Origin: UBA2287 sp037442025
Lineage (GTDB): Bacteria; Bacteroidota; Bacteroidia; Bacteroidales; Tenuifilaceae
DNA: 64,000 nucleotides
Direction of reading: 5' to 3'
Assembly (NCBI GenBank): GCA_037442025.1
Contig: JBBIRB010000007.1
Location: forward strand, 1-64,000
Both the position numbers and the translations under genes were made by a program. The notes under the pieces were generated by a model that saw nothing but the letters and a program-made list of their open reading frames with translations, was not told the origin of the DNA and searched no databases. Shown here piece after piece: positions 25,268 to 34,962 of this stretch. Numbering within the stretch: the stretch's first letter is position 1; every line of letters starts with the position of its first letter.

Positions 25268-27271
25268 ATGTTTATTATAATGGAAGCCATACAAAACCCT
25301 ATTGACCTGCCTTTACTTCTGGCCAAGTCCGAATTAGATGGCCGAATTATTTGGTGCACAAAGGAGTTCGAAAAAGAATTTGCTAACATATTGAATGGGA
25401 AACAAAAGAACTTCCATTTGTTTTTTGCAAACATTAATCAATTTGAGCATAGCCTAGAAAAACACATTGCATTCAGCCTTCCGTATGTTGATAAAGCAAA
25501 AAATAACAGGGCAATTCAATACCGCTTCCATTTTATACCCGAAGTTTGTTCAGAAAAAAAAATTTACACCGTAAGCATTACCAACGAAACCGACTTGCTT
25601 CGTGAGAAGAGAATTAAACAAATTCTGTTGAATATTTCAAAAACTGAAACACAAAGTAATGACATAAAGAGTTTTTTCACGGCTATTCAGAAGGAAATTG
25701 GTAGCTTATTTGAAGCCGACAACATGTTTGTGGTGCTTTGGGACAAAATGCATCGCACGTTGAAACTAACCTATTTTATAGATCATTTCGACTGTTTCGA
25801 AAGTTTTCCACCCGGTAAAACCCTGAGCAGCTATGTAATTGAAACCGGAAAATCGCTATTAATAAATGAGCAGGAAATTTTTGAATTGAATTCGAAAGGG
25901 CTAATCGACATTGTTGGACAACCAGCCAAATCGTGGATGGGTGTTCCGCTTAGGCTCGAAGGGGAAATTCTCGGCCTTATGGCCGTTCAAAGTTACCATT
26001 CGTACAATGCCTATAATCCCGACGACCTTACCCTAATGGAGTTCGTTTCGGATCAGGTAGCCATATCGCTCAAGCGAAGGGAATACGAAGCCTCACTCAA
26101 AATATCGAGACAAAAGGCTATAGAATCCGACAAATTAAAAACGGCATTCCTTGCCAATATGAGCCACGAAATAAGAACCCCAATGAACTCTATTGTAGGT
26201 TTTGCCGATCTTATTTCGCGGAGTTCCATTCCACCCGAAAAAAAGGACACCTATGCTAAATACATCAGTAATAGCAGTAAAGCGCTGCTCGCTCTAATTG
26301 ACGATATAATTGATTTGGCTAAAATTGAAGCAGGGCAACTTAACATACTAAAATCGGCAGTTCCTGTTAATACTGTAATCAACGAACTATTTGATTTTTA
26401 TCAACCTGAATTACTGAAAGAGAACAGGAGCAATCTGCATCTAAAAACCAATTGCGCTGTTGAATCGCAAAATTTTTCTATACTTTGCGATGTAGTAAGG
26501 CTGCGTCAACTCCTCAATAATCTTATTAATAACGCCATTAAGTTTACATCCGAAGGCAGCATTGAATTTGGTTATGTTATCCCCAATAATGCCACAATAA
26601 TTTTCTATGTTAAGGATACTGGAATTGGTATTGATAGCGATAAACTTGAACTCATTTTCGAGCGTTTCCGCCAAGGCGACGACACAACTACCCGAAAATA
26701 CGGAGGAACAGGTTTAGGGTTGGCCATTTCGAAAAGGTTAGTTGAATTGATGGGAGGTAAAATTTGGGTTGAATCGGAAATAGGTAATGGTTCTACTTTC
26801 ATGTTCAGTTTACCTTTAATAATTCCAAGGGTAGCAGACCCCGTTAAAATGAGCAATAAGCACCAGCCTATTTCTGAAAATTTTTTGGGTAAAACTGTTC
26901 TGATTGCAGAGGATGATGATTTGAATTTCCTCTTTATACAGGAAGTGCTTTCGGCATCCAAAGCAAACATAATTAGAGCATGCAATGGCAAGGAAGCCAT
27001 GGATATTATTAAAACAAACCCCAGCATATCGGCTGTACTTATGGATATTCAAATGCCTATTATTAATGGGTATACAGCCACTCAGGAAATACTTAAAATT
27101 CGAAGCAACATTCCAATTATTGCTCAAACCGCCTATGCTATGGCTGAGGACAGAGCTAAGGGCCTTGGGGCTGGTTGTTCCGATTACATTTCGAAACCCA
27201 TTAACCCAGAGGAACTTATTGAAGTCCTAAAAAAGCACCTGAACTGCAACAATAACAATTTCGCCCAATGA
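25268..27271 (+). CDS. Hybrid sensor histidine kinase with GAF domain and receiver
   Basis: A 667-residue cytosolic hybrid kinase. Residues 1-115 are a PAS-like input. A GAF domain (about 135-275, EADNMFVVLWDK...WMGVPLRLEGEILGLMAVQSY) may bind a small molecule. The HisKA domain has H300 (ANMSHEIRTPMNSI). The ATPase domain has an N-box (NNLINNAIKFT), DTGIGI and GGTGLGLAISKRLVELM. The C-terminal receiver has the acidic cluster EDD and phospho-acceptor D593 (LMDIQMP). There is no transmembrane segment. Its stop codon overlaps the start of the DUF6599 gene (ATGA), so the two are translated together. An alternative start is the Met at 25280. Confidence 0.92.
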   Translation: MFIIMEAIQNPIDLPLLLAKSELDGRIIWCTKEFEKEFANILNGKQKNFHLFFANINQFEHSLEKHIAFSLPYVDKAKNNRAIQYRFHFIPEVCSEKKIYTVSITNETDLLREKRIKQILLNISKTETQSNDIKSFFTAIQKEIGSLFEADNMFVVLWDKMHRTLKLTYFIDHFDCFESFPPGKTLSSYVIETGKSLLINEQEIFELNSKGLIDIVGQPAKSWMGVPLRLEGEILGLMAVQSYHSYNAYNPDDLTLMEFVSDQVAISLKRREYEASLKISRQKAIESDKLKTAFLANMSHEIRTPMNSIVGFADLISRSSIPPEKKDTYAKYISNSSKALLALIDDIIDLAKIEAGQLNILKSAVPVNTVINELFDFYQPELLKENRSNLHLKTNCAVESQNFSILCDVVRLRQLLNNLINNAIKFTSEGSIEFGYVIPNNATIIFYVKDTGIGIDSDKLELIFERFRQGDDTTTRKYGGTGLGLAISKRLVELMGGKIWVESEIGNGSTFMFSLPLIIPRVADPVKMSNKHQPISENFLGKTVLIAEDDDLNFLFIQEVLSASKANIIRACNGKEAMDIIKTNPSISAVLMDIQMPIINGYTATQEILKIRSNIPIIAQTAYAMAEDRAKGLGAGCSDYISKPINPEELIEVLKKHLNCNNNNFAQ

Positions 27272-28059
27272 TTAAAAATATTACAGCTAGTATTTTAGCC
27301 ATACTCTTTCAACTAAATTCCTTTTCGCAAAATATTGATAGTTTTCAAGTACAGCCATCCGATTTGGATGGAGTCAAGACTACAACTGTTAAATTCTATG
27401 GTTCCGACCAACTTTGGGAATACATTAACGGCGGAGCCGACATTTACCTCGAATATGGTTTCAACAGAGTACTTGCCCAGGAAATTGAGTGGCAGGGCAG
27501 CATTTTCCGTATCGATGCCTACCAAATGGAAAATCCGCAAGGTTCATTTGGAATTTTTAGCATTCTTAAAACCCAATGTCTGGAAACAATTAGCAACCTG
27601 AATGAAAGCTGCCTAAGCCAATACCAAGTTCAAATGGTTATAGGTAATATTTATCTTTCGGTTGTGCCATTAAGCGGAATAAAGGGGGAGATAGAGTTGG
27701 CAAAGGTAATTGCAAAGGCCCTTTATTCAAAAAACATTAAACAAGCCCAGCCCAACATATCTATTCCTGAGGCACTAATAAAATTGAATGCCAGCATTTT
27801 AAACACCAAACTGATTTTGGGCCAATTGGGAATGCAAAACGGAGCCCCAGAATTTGAAAAAGCCTTCAGCGGCTTAACAAACTACCAACTGTGGATTTCG
27901 GACGTTCAGTTTGAAGGAAAAAAAATTCGTGCAGCGTACTGCAAATTCCAATCGAAATTATGCAAGGAGAAGGCCTTGAAGGGTTTAAGCAATCAATATT
28001 TGGTTACTCAACAATCTGAAACCGATACTGAGTTTACTCTTTTACTTAGCGCAAAGTAG
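27268..28059 (+). CDS. DUF6599-type exported protein
   Basis: A 263-residue protein with a signal peptide (MIKNITASILAILFQLNSFSQ). The body matches the DUF6599 pattern as I know it: YGSDQLWEYINGGADIYLEYGF, then QMENPQGSFGIFS and GNIYLSVV. The function is unknown. Proteins of this family often lie near electron-transfer or sensor genes in anaerobes. It overlaps the upstream hybrid kinase by four bases, so it may take part in the same response, although it is outside the cytoplasm and the kinase is inside. Confidence 0.78.
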   Translation: MIKNITASILAILFQLNSFSQNIDSFQVQPSDLDGVKTTTVKFYGSDQLWEYINGGADIYLEYGFNRVLAQEIEWQGSIFRIDAYQMENPQGSFGIFSILKTQCLETISNLNESCLSQYQVQMVIGNIYLSVVPLSGIKGEIELAKVIAKALYSKNIKQAQPNISIPEALIKLNASILNTKLILGQLGMQNGAPEFEKAFSGLTNYQLWISDVQFEGKKIRAAYCKFQSKLCKEKALKGLSNQYLVTQQSETDTEFTLLLSAK

Positions 28060-28062
28060 CCC

Positions 28063-28094
28063 AAAAAAAGGAAAGGGCTCCTTCGAGCCCTTTC
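28063..28094 (-). terminator. Hairpin with minus-strand T run between the DUF6599 gene and the repeat-protein gene
   Basis: Ten-bp stem (28071-28080 with 28085-28094), loop of four. The T run follows on the minus strand (A run at 28063-28069 on the plus strand), so it best ends the 28282-30843 gene, although the stem can also slow plus-strand transcription. The rest of the gap to 28281 shows nothing else. Confidence 0.7.
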
Positions 28095-28281
28095 TCCCCA
28101 AACACGAGTTGTTGTTCAACAAAATGCTGTTTTTGGATTTCGCTGATAGGAACTACCAAAGAAGTGAACCAAAAACATTGCAATTTATAAATATTTAAAC
28201 AGAAAACATTTGAAATGGTTTAATTTGTTCTTTCGAAAAGTTATTTTAAGTTAAACCTGGTAATTCTAATTTCAATACTAT

Positions 28282-30843
28282 CTACAAAGTGACTATCGGC
28301 TTCCAAACCGAACCTGTATAAATATAAAGCCCAGCAGCTTGGGGCGTAGGCCCAAGTAATCGTATAATATCTCCAACAACTGGGTTCGCTGGGTAAAGTG
28401 ACAACCCCTGCAAGTTAAGCACGTTTGCAATATTCACTTTGTTCTGAGAAAAATCGCCGCCAATAAGGGGCTGATTGGTGCTACTATTAGAAATGTAAAG
28501 CTTGTTATTCCCACCTTCCTCTGAGCCAGCACTTGATCCGATAAAAACATTACCACTTCCAGAAGCATTAAACCCTGCACCAGCTCCCACGTAGGTATTA
28601 TTTGCTCCAGCACCACCATTTTGGTTGGCATAAGAGCCCAGTATGGTATTTCCCGACCCTCCCGTTTTCTGGTTGGCAGCAGCAACCCCAAGTATAACAT
28701 TGTTAGTGCCAGAAGCAATATTCTCTCCAGAAGTGTGGCCAATCATAACATTACCAAATTGGGTAGAATTATATCCTGCATTCCGACCAATAAAAAGGTT
28801 TCCGGAACTCGTTTGATTACTTCGACCCGCATCGTTGCCTATAAAAATATTGTTGGTTCCTGATGAGTTTGAGTAGCCGGCACCCTGCCCAATAAAGTTA
28901 TTACTCCATCCGGAGGTATTGCTGTAGCCACTATGGTGCCCAATAAAAACATTGTGAGTTGCCGTTGTATTATAACCGCTCTGGTAGCCTACAAAAACGT
29001 TCCATCCGGAAAATGTCCCATTACGACCGGCACCATCGCCAATAGCAACGTTGCTAAAACCCACTGCATCCGAGTATCCTGCTTCGTTGCCAATGTAAAC
29101 ATTACTATTTCCCACTGTGTTCGAAAAACCTGCATTATACCCTATAAATGAATTTCTGGTACCTAACGTGTTGTTTCGGCCCGATTGGTAGCCTAAAAAT
29201 GAGTTAAAATTTGCATTATTGAACACGCCCGACTGATAACCTAAAAACGTATTCCAACTGCCCGAGATATTATTCATTCCGCTACCTGTTCCCAAAAAAA
29301 CATTATAATTTCCTGTTTCATTGGAATAACCCGCATCAGAACCAACAAAAATATTATTTGTACCGGTAGTATTACCTGCACCGCTATTACTTCCTAAAAG
29401 AACATTATTATTTCCGCTTATATTGCTCCAGCCCGCACCATCGCCAATCATTACATTAGAGACTCCTGTAGTATTTTTCCATCCTGCAGCAGTACCCAGA
29501 AAAACATTCCTTTCGCCTGTTGTATTAAAAACTCCACTTTGATACCCCAGAAATACGTTGTATTTTCCGGAAGTATTGGATTCGCCCGTTTGAACTCCTA
29601 TAAAAACATTTCTTTCGCCATTATTATTAAAATACCCTGCCCGATTGCCAATGAAAATATTTCCAAAACCAGAAGTATTATTGTATCCACTTTCATTTCC
29701 TATAAAGACATTCAGCGTTCCTTCTGCCAAACCGGTGCTACCTAAATTATTATAACCCGATTTGTATCCAAAAAAAACATTTCCACTACCCTCCGTATTT
29801 GATCGTCCTGCCTGATAACCGAGAAATGAATTATACAACCCCGTGGTTAATGACATTCCGGCCTCATGGCCAATTAAATAGTTTTGGGGAGTGAGGAAAA
29901 GAAAGTTACCAGAACTCTCTTTTGTTTGGTCGGTCAAGCCACCCACAGCAAATCCACCTCGGCTGCTTTTTGCCGGATTGGAATTTACGTAAACCCTAGT
30001 GCTGTCGGGGGTTACTCTGAGCAAATCGAAAGGCGAACCTTTGGTTTGGTCAACTAAGCCCCCCACAGCGAAACCCCCTCTGCTGCTCTTATCGTTTCCC
30101 GACTCAATGTAAATTCGGGCGCTGTCGCGACCAATGTAGAATAGGTCGTTAGCAACACCCTTGGTCTGATCGACCAGCCCGCCAATAGCAAAACCTCCCC
30201 TACTGCTTTTCTCAGCAGGCTGACGAAGGTACACCCGAACGCTATCGGGCGTTAACCTGAAATACTCCTGGCTCTGCTTGGTTTGGTCAACCAGCCCTCC
30301 AATGGCAAAGCCACCACGGCTCGATTTATTTGGTGAATCTTCAACGTACATTCGCACGCCCGATTGGTAAACAGCAAAAACCACCTGATTATCGCGATTC
30401 CGAACCACAAAAATGGGATCATCGTCGGTTGCATCGGGCTCACTAACAATTTCATTTCCTCCCTTTGCATAGAGTGCGTATGGAACGCTTTGAAGTGTAG
30501 AAACACCCATTAACTGGTATCCCGAACCTTGATAGTCTATTTCAACACGAATCCTTATGCTTGCTGTAGCCCAGGGTATTTGCGAAAAATTACCCGAAAC
30601 CAAGTTTCCGTTACCAACCTCAATATTTACCAACCCCAGCTGCGAGGTTGTAGTAGAATGAGTTTCAATAAAGTAGGTGTTTGCTTCCGACTCAAGAGAA
30701 ACTCTTAAAGTTACGGGCTGACTTGCAATTGGCTGCCCATCCATTTGACGCAGCACTGCCTGGTAGTTGAATGAACTGGGTACTTGCGCATTGCCAAAAA
30801 CTGCTGTAAGAAGCAGGATAAGAAAGAGTAGTTGGGTTTTCAT
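28282..30843 (-). CDS. Large secreted repeat protein, trimeric-adhesin/tail-fibre-like head
   Basis: An 853-residue exported protein (signal peptide ending FGNAQ at 20). Residues 24-128 resemble the N-domain common in Bacteroidota repeat proteins (SSFNYQAVLRQMDGQPI). Residues 174-308 hold four copies of a unit with core SSRGGFA(I/V)GGL(V/T)DQTK at a spacing of 39-40 residues. Residues 338-779 hold about 26 copies of a 17-residue unit, N(V/I/S)F(I/L)G..(A/S)G..N..G., close in pattern to the YadA-type head repeat. The C-terminus (residues 780-853) is not a recognisable anchor, membrane barrel or T9SS tail, so how it is fixed at the surface is open. Adhesion is a likely role. It is a single-gene unit. 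Confidence 0.82.
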   Translation of the reverse strand: MKTQLLFLILLLTAVFGNAQVPSSFNYQAVLRQMDGQPIASQPVTLRVSLESEANTYFIETHSTTTSQLGLVNIEVGNGNLVSGNFSQIPWATASIRIRVEIDYQGSGYQLMGVSTLQSVPYALYAKGGNEIVSEPDATDDDPIFVVRNRDNQVVFAVYQSGVRMYVEDSPNKSSRGGFAIGGLVDQTKQSQEYFRLTPDSVRVYLRQPAEKSSRGGFAIGGLVDQTKGVANDLFYIGRDSARIYIESGNDKSSRGGFAVGGLVDQTKGSPFDLLRVTPDSTRVYVNSNPAKSSRGGFAVGGLTDQTKESSGNFLFLTPQNYLIGHEAGMSLTTGLYNSFLGYQAGRSNTEGSGNVFFGYKSGYNNLGSTGLAEGTLNVFIGNESGYNNTSGFGNIFIGNRAGYFNNNGERNVFIGVQTGESNTSGKYNVFLGYQSGVFNTTGERNVFLGTAAGWKNTTGVSNVMIGDGAGWSNISGNNNVLLGSNSGAGNTTGTNNIFVGSDAGYSNETGNYNVFLGTGSGMNNISGSWNTFLGYQSGVFNNANFNSFLGYQSGRNNTLGTRNSFIGYNAGFSNTVGNSNVYIGNEAGYSDAVGFSNVAIGDGAGRNGTFSGWNVFVGYQSGYNTTATHNVFIGHHSGYSNTSGWSNNFIGQGAGYSNSSGTNNIFIGNDAGRSNQTSSGNLFIGRNAGYNSTQFGNVMIGHTSGENIASGTNNVILGVAAANQKTGGSGNTILGSYANQNGGAGANNTYVGAGAGFNASGSGNVFIGSSAGSEEGGNNKLYISNSSTNQPLIGGDFSQNKVNIANVLNLQGLSLYPANPVVGDIIRLLGPTPQAAGLYIYTGSVWKPIVTL
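28507..29832 (-). repeat. About 26 degenerate 51-bp units coding the 17-residue repeats
   Basis: In translation the units start NSFLGYQAG, NVFFGYKSG, NVFIGNESG and so on. Asn, the hydrophobic pair, Gly and the (A/S)G pair are strongly kept. At the DNA level the units are clearly diverged, so they are old or under coding constraint. One unit is longer (residues 355-377). Confidence 0.85.
29920..30324 (-). repeat. Four ~118-bp units coding the SSRGGFA-type repeats
   Basis: The cores begin at residues 174, 213, 253 and 293 of the repeat protein. Each is followed by a variable stretch ending (D/R)(S)xR(V/I)Y(V/L/I), probably one beta-strand pair per unit. Confidence 0.85.
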
Positions 30844-31005
30844 AATTCCTTTTTTTAAGGGTTCCTTTTATAAACAAATATATACTCATTGTGTTGAGTG
30901 CAAGAGAAATAATTGAGATAAAAAAGATCTCAAACTAGAAACTATTTGCCTGAGAGAACAAGTAGAAACAAGTAACGAAAAGGAATGATAAACTTATTAA
31001 AAAAA

Positions 31006-31830
31006 CTAATTATTAAGCAACGATGTTGTTGGATATTTTAAATTTTCGGTACCCGTAAGCACTGCCTTAACAGAACCCACAAGAATTTTTGCTTCAATTA
31101 GCAATGGCACCTTGTTCTGGTCGTCGGTTACCCAAACGAACATATCCTCGCCTCCCGAAAAAATGGTACCTTCAACAAGCATGGCCGAGAATTTGATTGT
31201 TCGATACTTTTTACCGTCGCGGGTAGTAAGGATTTCTCGGCCCAAATAACGAAGGTATAAATCGAATACCTCATTATCAATGGCCATTAACAGGGGAATT
31301 TTATCGCCTTTTTTCAAGCCTTCGAAGGTGATGGTTCTGCAATAGTATATAGCGCTCAACACATCGAAAACACAGGAGCGTATGGGCTTTGCTTCCTTTT
31401 TGAAGGGTCGCTTCGAGGTACGACTGATAATATCAATCTCTTTCTTATCGTAATTGAAAACGTATCGGTTGTAGGTTTCGAACCCACCTTCATGAGTATC
31501 TCGCTCAAACCAATAGGGTTGTAAACTACTAGGGTGGGCAATAGCCTCAAACCTATCACGAACTTTAAAAAACCAATCGTACTGTTTTAAACTCCAACCT
31601 TCCGATTTGTAATGAATAGCCGATTTTCCCAGGTAAGTTGTATCACTGACCCTAAAGTAAACATCGCCGGCATTAACCCAAATGAATCCCCAATTATAAA
31701 ACGCCCCATATGTTACATACTCACCATTTTTAAAAGGGATATTAGATACGGCACATCCATTTGTTTGGGCAGCCAACAAATTAAAATTTATTGTGAAAAT
31801 TAAAAGAAGTAAGAATTTTCCTGCAAACAT
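31006..31830 (-). CDS. DUF3108 exported protein
   Basis: A 274-residue protein with a signal peptide (cleavage near LLAAQ). The domain order fits DUF3108: PFKNGEYVTYGAFYNWGFIWVNAGDVYF at the start, SWSLK-like region, DVLSAIYYCR in the middle, and the (F)VWVTDDQNKVPLLIEAKILVGSVKAVL end that marks the family. DUF3108 proteins are periplasmic or outer-membrane beta-rich proteins of unknown biochemical role in Gram-negative bacteria. It is the second gene of a pair with the DUF368 membrane protein, 14 bases apart, suggesting a joint envelope function. Confidence 0.86.
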   Translation of the reverse strand: MFAGKFLLLLIFTINFNLLAAQTNGCAVSNIPFKNGEYVTYGAFYNWGFIWVNAGDVYFRVSDTTYLGKSAIHYKSEGWSLKQYDWFFKVRDRFEAIAHPSSLQPYWFERDTHEGGFETYNRYVFNYDKKEIDIISRTSKRPFKKEAKPIRSCVFDVLSAIYYCRTITFEGLKKGDKIPLLMAIDNEVFDLYLRYLGREILTTRDGKKYRTIKFSAMLVEGTIFSGGEDMFVWVTDDQNKVPLLIEAKILVGSVKAVLTGTENLKYPTTSLLNN

Positions 31831-31844
31831 TACAAGGTTTAAAG

Positions 31845-32798
31845 TTATAATACTTTTTTAGCAGCAAAACGTTCTATTAAGGCAATTGAAACTATTCCAA
31901 TAATCACAAGTACAATAGCCCATAACAACTCCGCATCGAATGATTTTGGATAACTTAACTCGTACCTCTGAACGATCGCTTTCCCATTTTTAAACAATTG
32001 ATTACCTGCACCATCGAGCCGATAGATGACATTTTTCCAGGGCCAAAGAATGCTTAGCGATCCAAGTATAAAACCCGTAAGTAATGCAATTGTTTGGTTT
32101 TTGTACTTTTTAAACACCCACGATAGTAAATGTGAAAAGGCAACAAGCCCAATAGCAGCTCCCAAAACAACTGGAAAAAGGACTGAAATACTTAATTCGT
32201 TCACAGCGTGAATCATCACTAATTCGTAATTGCCCATGAGCATAAGTACGAAAGAACCCGAAAGCCCCGGCAAAATCATGCTGCATATGGCAACTACACC
32301 ACAAATTACTAAATATAAAAACGATTCGTTTTGCGAAGCTGGATTAAGGAACGAAATGATTGCTGCACCAATTGCACCTATTGCAAATGCAACAAAAACC
32401 CAAAGGGTCCATTTCTCAATAGTTTTTCCAACAAAATAAACGGAAGCAAGAATGAGCCCAAAAAAGAACGACCAGATGTGAACGGGATAGTTAAGGAACA
32501 AGAATTCGAAAACACGCGCCAGAGTTACAACACTAATAACCATTCCAATAAAAACCGAGACAAGAAAAAAGAAATCGACATGCTGAAAAAGTTCACGGAA
32601 TCTTCCTTTGAAAAATAAATTAATGGCTTTGCCATCGAAAGATTTAAGCGAATTAATGATTCTTTCGAATATACCCGTTATAAGCGCAATGGTTCCACCC
32701 GAAACACCGGGTATTACGTTGGCCGCTCCCATTCCCATACCCTTGAGAACAAAAAGCATGTGATTTTTAATCATAATAAAAGCATTTTTGGAGGACAT
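31845..32798 (-). CDS. DUF368 membrane protein, probable undecaprenyl-phosphate translocase (PopT type)
   Basis: A 317-residue protein with about eight to ten membrane segments. The family hallmark GAANVIPGVSGGTIALITGI is near the N-terminus and a second half-site reads MILPGLSGSFVLMLMG, which is the inverted-repeat layout of the family. DUF368 proteins were recently shown in other bacteria to return undecaprenyl phosphate, the lipid carrier for peptidoglycan and O-antigen, across the inner membrane. That function is inferred here from the family. It is first in a two-gene operon with the DUF3108 protein, just after a strong terminator. Confidence 0.88.
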   Translation of the reverse strand: MSSKNAFIMIKNHMLFVLKGMGMGAANVIPGVSGGTIALITGIFERIINSLKSFDGKAINLFFKGRFRELFQHVDFFFLVSVFIGMVISVVTLARVFEFLFLNYPVHIWSFFFGLILASVYFVGKTIEKWTLWVFVAFAIGAIGAAIISFLNPASQNESFLYLVICGVVAICSMILPGLSGSFVLMLMGNYELVMIHAVNELSISVLFPVVLGAAIGLVAFSHLLSWVFKKYKNQTIALLTGFILGSLSILWPWKNVIYRLDGAGNQLFKNGKAIVQRYELSYPKSFDAELLWAIVLVIIGIVSIALIERFAAKKVL

Positions 32799-32807
32799 AA
32801 AAGTATT

Positions 32808-32835
32808 AAAAAAGGGAGTTTAAACTCCCTTTTTT
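32808..32835 (-). terminator. Rho-independent terminator after the MCP gene
   Basis: Perfect 14-bp palindrome, 32808-32821 with 32822-32835, with a T-rich tail on either strand. It separates the MCP gene from the DUF368-DUF3108 pair. Confidence 0.85.
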
Positions 32836-32870
32836 AAAAAAACGCATAAAATAAAAAAGCAACAAGTCAT

Positions 32871-34757
32871 TTATTCTTTATTAAAGGACTTGAGAGTTTG
32901 CTCTAGTTTGCTCGATAATTTAAGAAGTTCATTTGAGAAATCTGAAACTTCATCGGCAGTTTCGTTATTACTCTGACCAAATAGTGTCAATTTATCGAGG
33001 ACTGTGTTTATTCGCTGGGTTTCATCGAGTAAATTAGAATTCTCATTAGAAATGCTTGCAACTATAACTGCACTCGAATTTATTTCATCAACCAACTCGT
33101 TCATAACCCGCTTAACACCGTCAATTGTTTTCAAACTTTCGTCACTAAGTTCAACTATTTCCTGAGCTGCCTGTTTAGAACGCTCAGCCAACTTTCGAAC
33201 TTCAGCAGCAACAACAGCAAATCCTTTTCCATGCTCTCCAGCCCTCGCTGCTTCTACAGCAGCATTAAGCGCAAGTATATTTGTTTGAAATGCTATGTCG
33301 TTCACAACTCGAATCCTATCGGAAACCTTGCTCATGGCCGCAATGGCTTGCTGCGATACTTCCATCCCCTTTTTAATTGATTCAACCGATTTTATAGAAA
33401 TTCCACTAGCCATTCGGGTTGAACTTTCTGTTCTTTCAATGGAATTTGCCAACTGCTGAACCGACTCAGTAACATCGTTGGTTGCCTCAACTAAACTAAT
33501 GGCTCCTTCGTTAAGTTTCTGGGAACTACTTTCCAAATGATTTCCTGAAAGAGCTATTTCATTCGAAGCCTCTTTAACCTCCATAAAAATGTTTCCGATT
33601 TTACTTGAAATAGCCGAAAGGGATCGTGCTAGTTCGCCAATCTCATCGTTACCCCCCATTTCTATATTGGTGTCGAACTTACCATCGCTTAGTGCATAAG
33701 CATATTTAACCCCTCTCCCAATACGTTGGGTTATACGATTTATTACTATAGCTATGATAATGGATGTAATTACTATTCCTGCAAGCCCCGACAAGATAAG
33801 CCAAAGCATTAACCTTTGGGTGGCTTCCATAACATCGTCGAGCACAACAATAACCCCTAACGACCAGGGTGTTTTTGAGTTCTGCATTTCAACGGGTGAG
33901 AAGAACGCTATTACATTTTTACCGGTTTCGCTATGAACGGCTTCAATTGAAAATTGAATCCCATTTCTAATTTTATAGTGAATATTATGCGCCTGCTCCT
34001 CGTCGGGATTTACTTCTGCCATAGTTTGACCTATTATCGCTTTATCGGGGTGGGTTACATACACCCCGCCATTCGAAAGCAAGAAAGCATATCCATTATT
34101 AAATAGTTTCAAACTATCAATTCTGTGTTTTAACTCTTCCAAAAGAATGTCGCAGCCAACTGTGCCAATGATTCGATTTTTATAAACAATTGGACTTATA
34201 AGACTTGTCATTTGGTCCTTCTGCCCATTATTTCGATACGCAAAGAAGTAAGGCTCAAGAATAGTTGTTCTTGAAGGGTCGTTAATTACCCACAAGCTAT
34301 TCTCACTCAGATTATCAAATGAAGCTGAATCCTGTTTGAAATGTATACTTTCGCCCTCTCTAAAGTATTTTGTTCGCAATCTCAATCTTTTAGTTTGTAA
34401 ATTATTGTAAACCGACAGATCCCAATGCACCCATAGTGAACTAAAATTAGTATGTTTCTCAAATACATCCCTGAGCATTTGATGCTGTAGCTTTTCCCGT
34501 TCGGTAAAGGGAATTTCAACGAATCGGCTGAACGATTCTGCAATCACTTTTGTGATAATTAACTCATTGTTAATCTGATTTTCCACCCCCTTGGCTGCTT
34601 CTTCTATCACTGTGCTTACATAGCGTCGAGAGTCGTCGAGGCTAACTCTTTTAACAGAAGAAATAATTTGATAAAAAATAATACTGTATACAACAACTGA
34701 AAACCCAATAAGTAGTATCAGAATCTTTGTTCTTAATCGCATCTTACTAATAATCAT
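32871..34757 (-). CDS. Methyl-accepting chemotaxis protein with double Cache sensor
   Basis: A 628-residue receptor. One membrane segment (about residues 10-32) is followed by a periplasmic dCache-like sensor (about 40-300, with WVINDPSRTTILEPYFFAYRN and IVYKNRIIGTVGCDI). A second membrane segment (about 318-340), a HAMP domain and the cytoplasmic signalling rod complete it. The rod tip is DIAFQTNILALNAAVEAARAGEHGKGFAVVAAEVRKLAERS, shown here only as the family landmark in parts: FQTNILALNAA, AARAGEHGKG, FAVVAAEVRKLA. It should control a CheA kinase, but no che gene is in this window. Its ligand is unknown; dCache domains often bind amino acids or carboxylates. Confidence 0.93.
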   Translation of the reverse strand: MIISKMRLRTKILILLIGFSVVVYSIIFYQIISSVKRVSLDDSRRYVSTVIEEAAKGVENQINNELIITKVIAESFSRFVEIPFTEREKLQHQMLRDVFEKHTNFSSLWVHWDLSVYNNLQTKRLRLRTKYFREGESIHFKQDSASFDNLSENSLWVINDPSRTTILEPYFFAYRNNGQKDQMTSLISPIVYKNRIIGTVGCDILLEELKHRIDSLKLFNNGYAFLLSNGGVYVTHPDKAIIGQTMAEVNPDEEQAHNIHYKIRNGIQFSIEAVHSETGKNVIAFFSPVEMQNSKTPWSLGVIVVLDDVMEATQRLMLWLILSGLAGIVITSIIIAIVINRITQRIGRGVKYAYALSDGKFDTNIEMGGNDEIGELARSLSAISSKIGNIFMEVKEASNEIALSGNHLESSSQKLNEGAISLVEATNDVTESVQQLANSIERTESSTRMASGISIKSVESIKKGMEVSQQAIAAMSKVSDRIRVVNDIAFQTNILALNAAVEAARAGEHGKGFAVVAAEVRKLAERSKQAAQEIVELSDESLKTIDGVKRVMNELVDEINSSAVIVASISNENSNLLDETQRINTVLDKLTLFGQSNNETADEVSDFSNELLKLSSKLEQTLKSFNKE

Positions 34758-34962
34758 ATGCTGAATGATATTATAGTTCTATAATTTCTATTTTGCTAAA
34801 CTATAAAAATCTAATAAAGTTTGAAGTTAGCAATGCCAATAAGTTTGACCATAAATGCTATTTAACTAATTTCAAACAGAATACAAAATGCAAGAAAGAT
34901 TTATTCTATTTTACTAACGAATACAAGTTCCTTAACAAATCATATTCAAATACAAAATCAAC

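Noticed and set aside
28507..29832. Repeats that might suggest a CRISPR array
   Set aside because: The 51-bp units are coding, diverged at DNA level and lie in one continuous frame with no unique spacers.
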